64,000 nucleotides of DNA, from contig NZ_RCYU01000002.1 in the NCBI RefSeq assembly GCF_004166885.1, positions 310,001 through 374,000 on the forward strand, written 5' to 3'. The position numbers and the translations under genes are program-made. Below the pieces are notes generated by a model that was not told the origin of the DNA, did no database searches, and saw only the letters and a program-made list of their open reading frames with translations. Below are positions 57,241 through 64,000 of this stretch, in pieces (position 1 is the stretch's first letter; each line of letters opens with the position of its first letter). The stretch is from Streptococcus sp. bf_0095. Lineage in GTDB: Bacteria > Bacillota > Bacilli > Lactobacillales > Streptococcaceae.

Positions 57241-57273
57241 AAAAAAAGTTCTTCAGAAGATGATCTGAAGAAC
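57241..57273 (-). terminator. Terminator-like hairpin in the secY2 leader (possible attenuator)
   Basis: A perfect 10-bp stem GTTCTTCAGA (57248-57257) / TCTGAAGAAC (57264-57273) with a 6-nt loop is followed on the minus strand by seven T residues. It lies downstream of the extended -10 at 57301 and about 100 bp before the secY2 start. Confidence 0.8.
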
Positions 57274-57300
57274 CACTATTCATCTAGCTTTTCTCCATTC

Positions 57301-57309
57301 ATTATACCA
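57301..57309 (-). promoter_or_regulatory. secY2 operon promoter, extended -10
   Basis: Minus-strand TGGTATAAT with TATAAT at 57301-57306 and no good -35. It would start transcription about 20 bp before the hairpin at 57273. Confidence 0.6.
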
Positions 57310-57343
57310 TATTTCACTAGGCTTTTCACCCGACATTCTCAAA

Positions 57344-57377
57344 GAAAACCGACAAATCCACTCATGGATCTGCCGGT
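57344..57377 (-). terminator. Terminator after the complete SRR gene
   Basis: An imperfect 13-bp stem (57348-57360 with 57365-57377, two mismatches), loop CTCA, followed by TTTTC on the minus strand. Confidence 0.7.
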
Positions 57378-57430
57378 ATATCAGAAGAATCGAAAGAAGC
57401 AAATTTTCAATTTAAGAAAGATGATTGTAT

Positions 57431-60400
57431 TTACTTTTTACGATGGAAAAATGAGGCCAAGCCTGCAAAGAAAGCTACTACAAGCGTGATGAACAGCTCA
57501 CGTGACGTCACTCCTAGAGAGTCCGACGTCGATTTGGCTTCAGAGACAGAAGCAGCCGATTTCTCGCCAGAGGAGCTCATCTGAGGAGTCGCTTGACTTT
57601 GTGAATGGGATTGGCTTGCCGAGCTAGAGGTAGAACGACTCGTTGAAAGAGAAGTCGATTCTGAGGAGAGCTGGCTTGCTTTTAATGAAACAAGTGTGCT
57701 CGCTGGCTCCTGAAGACTCGCCGAAGCAGACCCGTACACCACTGTAGATTCGTTTACTGCATTTGAAGCCAAGGCAGAAGCGGATGACCAATTTGATGCC
57801 TGTGACATAGAATGAGTAGACGAAGTCGATCTATTTGTAGAAGTCGAAGACTGATCAGAAGCACTCGTTTGATGCGATGCTGAAGCCAATTCAGAGGTTT
57901 GTTTGTTTGAAGCAGATTCGGATGGGCTTGCTAAAACAGACGCTGAATTCAAGACTGATTTTGATGCGCTTGCTGACGCGGAAACGGATGCTGAAGTCAA
58001 CTCAGACACTGATGCAGACTGAAGCTCAGAAGATTCCATTTGAGCTACAGATTCTGATATGCTGGTTGAAACTGACTCTGAGATTGAAGCGGATGCCAAT
58101 TCAGAGGCTTGTTTGTTTGAAGCAGATTCAGAGGCACTGATTGAAACAGACTCAAAACTCAAGATAGATTCTGAAGCTCTTGCTGACGCGGAAACGGATG
58201 CTGAAGTCAACTCAGACACTGAGGCAGATTGAAGTTCAGAAGATTCCATACGAGCTACAGATTCGGATGTGCTGGTTGAAACTGACTCAGATGTTGATGT
58301 CGACTCTAACTCAGAGGCTTGCTTGCGAGAAGCAGATTCTGATGCACTTTCTGAAACAGACGCTGAATTCAAGACTGATTCTGATACGCTTGCTGACGCT
58401 GAAACTGATGCAGAATTCAAAACAGACTCTGAACTACTTACTGATACAGACTCACTAGTTGACACTGAATCAGATGTTGATGTTGAAACGGAAATGCTGA
58501 TTGATTCAGAAGTCAACTCAGACACTGAGGCAGATTGAAGTTCAGAAGATTCCATACGAGCTACAGATTCTGATGTGCTGGTTGAAACTGAATCAGATGT
58601 TGATGTTGACTCTAACTCAGAGGCTTGCTTGAGAGAAGCAGATTCGGATGTACTAATTGAAACGGATGTTGAATTCAGGACTGATTCTGACACGCTTGCC
58701 GAAATCGACGTACTTGCTTCTGAAGCACTTATCGATGATGAAGTTGACACGCTAGTTGATTCCGAAATCAACTCAGATACTGAAGCGGATTGAAGTTCAG
58801 AAGATTTCATACGAGCTACAGATTCTGATGTGCTGGTTGAAACTGACTCTGATGTTGATGTCGACTCTAACTCAGAGGCTTGCTTGCGAGAAGCAGATTC
58901 AGAGGCACTTGCTGAAATCGATGCACTTAATTCTGACACTCTTGTAGATGCTGAAGTTGACACGCTAGCGGATTCCGAACTCAACTCAGATACAGATGTA
59001 GACTGAAGCTCAGAAGATTCCATTTGAGCTTCAGATTCTGATGTGCTGGTTGAAACTGAATCAGATGTTGATGTTGACTCTAACTCAGAGGCTTGCTTGC
59101 GAGAAGCAGATTCGGATGCACTTTCTGAAACAGACGCTGAATTCAAGACCAATTCAGATACGCTGGCTGACGCACTTGTAGATGCTGAAGTTGACACGCT
59201 AGCGGATTCCGAACTCAACTCAGATACAGATGTAGACTGAAGCTCAGAAAATTCCATTTGAGCTTCAGATTCTGATGTGCTGGTTGAAACTGAATCAGAT
59301 GTTGATGTTGACTCTAACTCAGAGGCTTGCTTGCGAGAAGCAGATTCGGATGCACTTTCTGAAACAGACGCTGAATTCAAGACCAATTCAGATACGCTGG
59401 CTGACGCACTTGTCGATGTTGAAACGGAAACGCTGATTGATTCAGAAGTCAACTCAGACACTGAGGCAGACTGAAGCTCAGAAGCTTGTTTGTTTGAAGT
59501 AGATTCGGATGTGCTTGCTGAAGCCGAAACGGATACTTCCGATGCTGATAACGAACTACTTACCGAGATGGAAACAGACTCCAACTCAGATGCTAGCTGG
59601 CTTGAGGTTGACTCAGATGCACTTGTTGAAACGGATGCTGAACTCAAGATAGAATTAGATGTACTGATTGAAATAGACTTAGACTTCAATTCCGATTCGG
59701 ATGCGCTGGCTGAAACTGATGCACTTGATTCTGACACACTTGTCAAAGCCGAAGCTGAAACGCTTGTTGATTTCGAAGTCAACTCAGACACTGAGACAGA
59801 TTGAAGTTCAGAAGATTCCATACGAGCTACAGATTCTGAAGTACTAGTTGAGACTGAATCAGAGGCTGAGGCTGAGGTTGAAGCCGATGCCAACTCAGAT
59901 GCTAGCTTGCTTGAGGTTGACTCAGATGCACTTGTTGAAACTGACTCAGATGCTGAAGCGGACGCCAACTTAGATGCTTGTTTACTTGAGATTGATTCAG
60001 ATCTACTTACTGAAACGGACTCGGAACTCAAGACAGATTCTGATGCGCTACTTGAAACGGATTCAGAAGTTAAGACTGATTCTGATACACTTGCCGAAAT
60101 CGACGTACTTGCTTCTGAAGCACTTATCGATGATGAAGTTGACACGCTAGTTGATTCCGAAATCAACTCAGATACTGAAGCGGATTGAAGTTCAGAAGAT
60201 TTCATACGAGCTACAGATTCTGAAGTACTTGCTGATTCTGAAACGGATACTTCTGAAGCTGATACCGATGCACTTGCAGATTCCGATGCAGACAAGGAAC
60301 CACTTAATGATTCGGATGCTGACTTCTCTGAAATAGATAAAGAACTACTTGTTGATGCTGAAGCAGACACCTCTGAGACTGACAACGAGCTACTTGCTGA

Positions 60401-63400
60401 TTCTGAAACGGATACTTCTGATGCTGATAACGATACACTTGTCGAAGCGGAAGAAATCGACTCTGATACAGACAAGGAGCCACTCAATGACTCAGATGCT
60501 AACTTCTCTGAGACTGACAATGAACTGCTTGCTGAGGCCGAAACGGATACCTCTGAGGCTGATAGCGATGCGCTTGCTGATTCTGAAACGGATACTTCTG
60601 ATGCTGATAACGATACACTTGTCGAAGCGGAAGAAATCGACTCTGATACAGACAAGGAGCCACTCAATGACTCAGATGCTAACTTCTCTGAGACTGACAA
60701 CGAGCTACTTGTTGATGCTGAAACGGATACCTCTGAGGCTGATAACGATGCGCTTGCTGATTCTGAAACGGATACTTCTGATGCTGATAACGATACACTT
60801 GTCGAAGCGGAAGAAATCGACTCTGATACAGACAAGGAGCCACTCACTGACTCAGATGCTAACTTCTCTGAAGCAGATAGAGAGCTGCTTACCGACGCTG
60901 AGGCTGAGACCTCTGAATCATTCTGCAAATTAGACTGAGAAGAAGATAACGATTGAGATTCGAGTTCCTGTGAAATAGAAAAACTATCTGATACCGAGTC
61001 ACTACTTGAGATTGACTCAGATAAGGACGTTGATTGACTATCCCACAGAGAAACAGCTACAGACAGAGATTGAGACTCTGAAGCAACTACCTGTGAGTTG
61101 CTTTCTGAGTATGAAAGACTATCCTGTGTTGACATCGAATGAGAAGCTGAATAAATGAATGATTGAGAACTCAATTCAGAAGGAGTCATTCTTCGGTAAT
61201 AGTAATTCACACTCTTCAATGGCCAGTAGCTAACCCTGGTCGAAACCGTATGATAAAACTTAGAAAATCCGTCAGCACCTTGAAGGGATGCATCGTCACC
61301 CACAATATGGCCACCACTAAGCTGTGCTTGATTTTCTGGGGCGGAAGTATATGGTTTACGGAAAGAATATTCCTTACCCGTTTTTTCATCCGTATAGCTC
61401 TCCTTCTCTGTCAAGGAGAACCAACCTGAGATTTTTAACTTAAAGTTTTTTCCATCTGAAAAATCGGGAGTGACTGTAAGAGAATAATCCTCTTTCTTGC
61501 TTTTTACCTCTCGCGTCTCAAGATTTTCAAAGGTTTCATTCCAATGATCATTTCTAAAGGCCTTTTCGTAGACTAAGGTATAATTTGCAAGGTCAAATAC
61601 TGTACCGTTATCACCTTTCCGGTAATTTCTCTGTTTGGAAGGATCCAAGACATAGTATTTTAAGGTGAAATCGCCATTTGGACTCGTCACTTCACGGACA
61701 AGTTTAATATAATGGTCTCTTGCCCCTCCCCAATAAGTATCTACATTCTGTTCTCCAACCTTCCTAAGATCAAAGACGCCAGACATTTTATTCTGATGAT
61801 AGTCTACTAGTGGAACTTGAACAAAACCATCCAATTGTCGAGCAGCTGAAGCTGTGTACTCCTGACCTTCAATACCAACCTGGGCATAAGAGGCCAAAAC
61901 AGTTTCCCTGCCAGTTGGAACATAAGCTCCTCGCGAGAATTGTCCTTTGTCGTCAATGAGCTTATAATAGGTGACATGTTCAGCACTTCGTGATGGAACA
62001 ATGGATGCTACTGTCGATGGTGCATAAAGACCTACATTTTTAGGTTCTAGCACATCATAAAGCTGTTGAATCATAAATTTAGGAGTCTGGTAACTTACAC
62101 TTTGCATCCGTATAACTCCAGGTTTCCCATCATCATAAATTGAGTAAAAGACCCTGTATTGGCGGTTTGTATCTGAACCAACTAATTCCTTTGGTAAATC
62201 AAATTCAACTACACTATTTGCTTTAACTGTTTGAGCATAAACCTCCGTACCACTAGACTTTTTAACCAAGCGGAAGTATACGTCAACACCTTTAGGAGTA
62301 GTTGAACCAATCGAGCTACGATCGACGGACAAGGTTGCATAATAATCCAGAGGATCCGGCTTCACTCGATTAACGAAATCCCAAATAGCAAAGGTATAGC
62401 GCGTCACATCATGATTTTCAGAAAGAGATTTGAGACTCTCAGGATCAAGATGTGTTACAGATTTATCTAAATGCGGGTCCTTTTCTACTCCTGCAAATTT
62501 CAAAGCAGCATCTTCGATATTAGCTCCATTTCGATCATCCAAATTAGGAGTAATATTGGACAACTCTTTAGAGTCTGTAACGGTTTCATAAATCGGTGCC
62601 AACTGAGCTGCAATGGCAGGTTTGCCGTTTACACTGCTATTCCCTACAAAACCTGATGCTTTCAGAGCAAGCATCAGCTCGTCAACAGACTGATTTAAGC
62701 GTTGACGCTGACCCACATAAGCTTGCGTCCCTACATTTTCATGAAGCAACTGAGTACTGGTTGATAAGTCGGTTTGCACCTTAGCGATAGCAGCTGAAAG
62801 AGCTGCTTTTTGATCCGCATTTGTAAGATTTGAGGCATAGTTTTCGGCCATTTGGGTCAACAAGGTCGCTTCTGATAGATTCTGTTCTAGACCAACCTTA
62901 TCCGTTGCACCTAGAACCCTTTCGGTCGTTTCCACGCTTGACTCTGATGTCGTCGTAGCTTCTGAAGCAGATTCGCTCAGAGCCACAGTAAGGCTCTCAG
63001 AACCGTGCTCGCTTAAAGAGACTGAAGCACTTGTCGATTCAAGACTTTCTTCTGACATTGATCTGGCATCAGAAACAGATCCAATCACTAAGCTATTGGC
63101 CTCTGCTAAGGTCTCTTTCTGTAATTCAGAAGTTGTCACCACATCAGTTCCTGCTTCATCCGCAAAAGCCGTGTTGATAATGGAGGTAGCACCAGCAGCT
63201 GCTCCCGTCGCCAATAAGCCTTTCAGTACAAATTGACTTGTAGAACGGATCCCATCCCGCTCCTTATCTGACTTCGTTACAACTCTTGTTTCTACTTCTC
63301 CACGAACAATTTTAAATAAACCTAAGGTAGAATTTTCTGAACGAACCCAGTGCTTCCCAGACTTGATTAACTTGAAACGAGTCGTTCGATCCATCTCCCT

Positions 63401-63430
63401 AACTTTTCCATTCAAACGTTTAAAAAACAT
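57431..63430 (-). CDS. Serine-rich repeat (SRR) surface adhesin, degenerate sorting motif
   Basis: A 1999-residue substrate of the accessory Sec system. Order: a long signal peptide with the KxYKxGKxW-type block (FKLIKSGKHWVRS, about 18-31) and hydrophobic core GLLATGAAAGATSIINTAFA, then a short SRR1 (about 120-170). A large non-repeat region (about 175-755) is the likely ligand-binding part, followed by SRR2 (about 756-1940) with SxSxSxSE repeats, including 60- and 78-residue tandem blocks. The C-terminus is a hydrophobic helix (LFITLVVAFFAGLASFF) and HRKK. The LPXTG position reads LGVTS. The start MFFKRLNGKVREMDRTTRFK and an AGGGG site fit SRR adhesins. The binding region resembles no SRR domain I recognise. 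Confidence 0.95.
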   Translation of the reverse strand: MFFKRLNGKVREMDRTTRFKLIKSGKHWVRSENSTLGLFKIVRGEVETRVVTKSDKERDGIRSTSQFVLKGLLATGAAAGATSIINTAFADEAGTDVVTTSELQKETLAEANSLVIGSVSDARSMSEESLESTSASVSLSEHGSESLTVALSESASEATTTSESSVETTERVLGATDKVGLEQNLSEATLLTQMAENYASNLTNADQKAALSAAIAKVQTDLSTSTQLLHENVGTQAYVGQRQRLNQSVDELMLALKASGFVGNSSVNGKPAIAAQLAPIYETVTDSKELSNITPNLDDRNGANIEDAALKFAGVEKDPHLDKSVTHLDPESLKSLSENHDVTRYTFAIWDFVNRVKPDPLDYYATLSVDRSSIGSTTPKGVDVYFRLVKKSSGTEVYAQTVKANSVVEFDLPKELVGSDTNRQYRVFYSIYDDGKPGVIRMQSVSYQTPKFMIQQLYDVLEPKNVGLYAPSTVASIVPSRSAEHVTYYKLIDDKGQFSRGAYVPTGRETVLASYAQVGIEGQEYTASAARQLDGFVQVPLVDYHQNKMSGVFDLRKVGEQNVDTYWGGARDHYIKLVREVTSPNGDFTLKYYVLDPSKQRNYRKGDNGTVFDLANYTLVYEKAFRNDHWNETFENLETREVKSKKEDYSLTVTPDFSDGKNFKLKISGWFSLTEKESYTDEKTGKEYSFRKPYTSAPENQAQLSGGHIVGDDASLQGADGFSKFYHTVSTRVSYWPLKSVNYYYRRMTPSELSSQSFIYSASHSMSTQDSLSYSESNSQVVASESQSLSVAVSLWDSQSTSLSESISSSDSVSDSFSISQELESQSLSSSQSNLQNDSEVSASASVSSSLSASEKLASESVSGSLSVSESISSASTSVSLSASEVSVSESASASLSASEVSVSASTSSSLSVSEKLASESLSGSLSVSESISSASTSVSLSASEVSVSESASASLSASEVSVSASASSSLSVSEKLASESLSGSLSVSESISSASTSVSLSASEVSVSESASSSLSVSEVSASASTSSSLSISEKSASESLSGSLSASESASASVSASEVSVSESASTSESVARMKSSELQSASVSELISESTSVSTSSSISASEASTSISASVSESVLTSESVSSSASESVLSSESVSVSRSESISSKQASKLASASASESVSTSASESTSSKLASELASASTSASASDSVSTSTSESVARMESSELQSVSVSELTSKSTSVSASALTSVSESSASVSASASESELKSKSISISTSNSILSSASVSTSASESTSSQLASELESVSISVSSSLSASEVSVSASASTSESTSNKQASELQSASVSELTSESISVSVSTSTSASASVSELVLNSASVSESASESASRKQASELESTSTSDSVSTSTSESEAQMEFSELQSTSVSELSSESASVSTSASTSASASVSELVLNSASVSESASESASRKQASELESTSTSDSVSTSTSESEAQMESSELQSTSVSELSSESASVSTSASTRVSELSASISASASESASRKQASELESTSTSESVSTSTSESVARMKSSELQSASVSELISESTSVSTSSSISASEASTSISASVSESVLNSTSVSISTSESASLKQASELESTSTSDSVSTSTSESVARMESSELQSASVSELTSESISISVSTSTSDSVSTSESVSVSSSESVLNSASVSASASVSESVLNSASVSESASESASRKQASELESTSTSESVSTSTSESVARMESSELQSASVSELTSASVSASARASESILSFESVSISASESASNKQASELASASISESVSTSISESVAQMESSELQSASVSELTSASVSASASASKSVLNSASVLASPSESASNKQTSELASASHQTSASDQSSTSTNRSTSSTHSMSQASNWSSASALASNAVNESTVVYGSASASLQEPASTLVSLKASQLSSESTSLSTSRSTSSSASQSHSQSQATPQMSSSGEKSAASVSEAKSTSDSLGVTSRELFITLVVAFFAGLASFFHRKK
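59043..59510 (-). repeat. 78-residue (234-bp) duplication in SRR2
   Basis: The sequence beginning at 59043 (GTGCTGGTTGAAACTGAATC on the plus strand) recurs almost identically at 59277, a 234-bp period. Related, more diverged copies start at 58269, 58575 and 58830 at spacings of 306, 255 and 213 bp, all multiples of three. Confidence 0.75.
60361..60900 (-). repeat. Three tandem 180-bp units in the SRR2 coding region
   Basis: The 60-bp stretches at 60421, 60601 and 60781 are identical, and the bases between are nearly so, giving a 180-bp (60-residue) period. A more decayed fourth unit lies at about 60241-60360. Each unit encodes Ser/Ala/Val/Glu-rich sequence with SEKLASESLSGSLS and SEVSVSESASASLS segments. 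Confidence 0.85.
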
Positions 63431-63461
63431 GAATATCCCCTCAACATTATAGTCATTAAAT

Positions 63462-63489
63462 ATTATACATCATTACTATACATATTCAA
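63462..63489 (-). promoter_or_regulatory. SRR gene promoter
   Basis: Minus-strand TTGAAT (63484-63489), 16 bp, TATAAT (63462-63467). A second TATAAT at 63446-63451 is closer to the start. Confidence 0.6.
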
Positions 63490-63592
63490 GTAATTTGAGG
63501 TAAATAACAATTCAATTTTCAAAAAATTTCCTCCTCGAAAGCATTTTCATTATTTTTTGATAAAATCAGCGAAATCTAATAGGGTAAAACAG

Positions 63593-63621
63593 AAAAAAAG
63601 AACCTCAAAAAGAGATTCTTT
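63593..63621 (-). terminator. Terminator of the second SRR gene
   Basis: On the minus strand AAAGAAT-CTC / GAG-GTTCTTT (63612-63621 with 63597-63606) with a T loop is followed by seven T residues. The rest of the 240-bp gap holds the SRR promoter and A/T-rich sequence. Confidence 0.7.
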
Positions 63622-63670
63622 TGTAGACACTCAAAATACTAGATGGCTGTTTTCACATAGCGATACAGGA

Positions 63671-64000
63671 TTATTCTTCCTCTTCTTTTTTACGGCGCCC
63701 CAATAGAGCTAGCCCAACGAAAGATGCAAGAGGAGCAAATAAGGTTGATGCTGTAGTTTTCTTCTCCCCAGTTGCCGGAAGAACTTCTTCCGATGAGCTT
63801 TCTTTGTTGGATAAGGACTGGATGAGTAATCCTGAAACACTCTCAGATCGAACTTCGCTTGTTGAATCCAGCCTTGAAAGAGACTGAGAATGACTGATTG
63901 ATTCTGAGTGACTTTGCGAGTCAAATGAGGATTCTGAGAGGGTTTCACTTGTTGAGATTGAACCGCTCAGGGATCCCGATGACGACTCGGTTAGACTGAC
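63671..64000 (-). CDS. Second SRR/serine-rich cell-wall protein, C-terminal end only
   Basis: The frame is open from the right window edge to the stop at 63671-63673, showing 109 residues. They are Ser-rich (SETLSESSFDSQSHSESISH), followed by the sorting signal VLPATGEKK, a hydrophobic segment (LFAPLASFVGLALLG) and RRKKEEEE. This is a normal sortase A substrate end. Its position beside the complete SRR gene, with the same repeat character, makes it the likely second (or principal) cargo of the same SecA2/Y2 system. The 5' part is outside the window. Confidence 0.88.
   Translation of the reverse strand, partial: VSLTESSSGSLSGSISTSETLSESSFDSQSHSESISHSQSLSRLDSTSEVRSESVSGLLIQSLSNKESSSEEVLPATGEKKTTASTLFAPLASFVGLALLGRRKKEEEE

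Noticed and set aside
60241..60900. Regular 180-bp repeats as a possible CRISPR array
   Set aside because: The repeats are coding, in frame, without unique spacers, and no cas genes are present.
57877..60933. Many plus-strand ORFs antisense to the SRR repeats
   Set aside because: They are produced by the periodic Ser/Glu codons of the real gene (absence of stops in other frames), repeat with the same period and have no ribosome sites.
63709..63948. 79-residue minus-strand ORF at the right edge
   Set aside because: It is a different frame of the serine-rich protein whose correct frame ends in LPATG, a hydrophobic segment and RRKKEEEE at 63671.

Overview
The window is chromosomal DNA from a viridans-type Streptococcus of the mitis/sanguinis/parasanguinis kind. 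The evidence is the housekeeping gene content and order (rsgA-rpe-thiN-rmuC-yhaM-purR, tsaB-rimI-tsaD, rpsL-rpsG-fusA, glnR-glnA, rpoY-rnjA), the streptococcal regulatory signals (extended -10 promoters, GlnR, CcpA and PurR-type sites), a YSIRK-type endo-beta-N-acetylglucosaminidase D, and a complete accessory Sec (SecA2/SecY2) locus next to serine-rich repeat (SRR) adhesin genes. The species cannot be fixed from sequence alone. No phage, insertion sequence, plasmid backbone, rRNA operon or CRISPR array was seen.

Layout. 1-13500: a truncated membrane protein gene, pepX, a RocS-like HTH/coiled-coil protein, a DEDDh exonuclease, ybaB, mntH, a receiver-like protein lacking the phosphoacceptor, a BaiN-type flavoprotein, an NSS transporter, a lipoprotein, azlCD and the t6A operon tsaB-rimI-tsaD. 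13600-20400: rpoY-rnjA, glnRA with its GlnR box, an aromatic-acid-exporter-like protein, pgk and a small membrane protein. 20400-31700: endoD, gap, fusA, rpsG and rpsL, a membrane-anchored coiled protein and purR. 31700-44000: the conserved yhaM to rsgA operon, a CcpA-site-controlled CPBP protease, two tRNA genes, rsmA, a DUF2314/DUF2185 protein, rnmV, tatD, rpmH (44 aa, GTG start), an unknown gene, jag, yidC and rnpA. 44000-46500: a second CPBP protein, a TDT-family transporter and an AhpD-like protein.

46500-64000 is the accessory region, all on the minus strand. A 1999-residue SRR protein is followed by secY2-asp1-asp2-asp3-secA2-gtfA-gtfB-asp4-asp5, and a second SRR gene enters from the right edge. 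GtfA/GtfB would add GlcNAc to the Ser-rich repeats in the cytosol. Asp1-3 and SecA2 would deliver the glycoprotein to the SecY2/Asp4/Asp5 channel, and a sortase would anchor it. The complete SRR protein lacks a recognisable LPXTG motif (LGVTS at that position), whereas its partial neighbour ends in a normal LPATG signal. The leader of the secY2 operon contains a promoter followed by an intrinsic-terminator hairpin, so the export machinery may be attenuated. The most notable points are this tandem SRR pair with unequal anchors, the putative attenuator, the pseudo-receiver protein at 6093, the structured leader before the CPBP gene at 36503, and the tandem hairpin repeats between rpsG and fusA.
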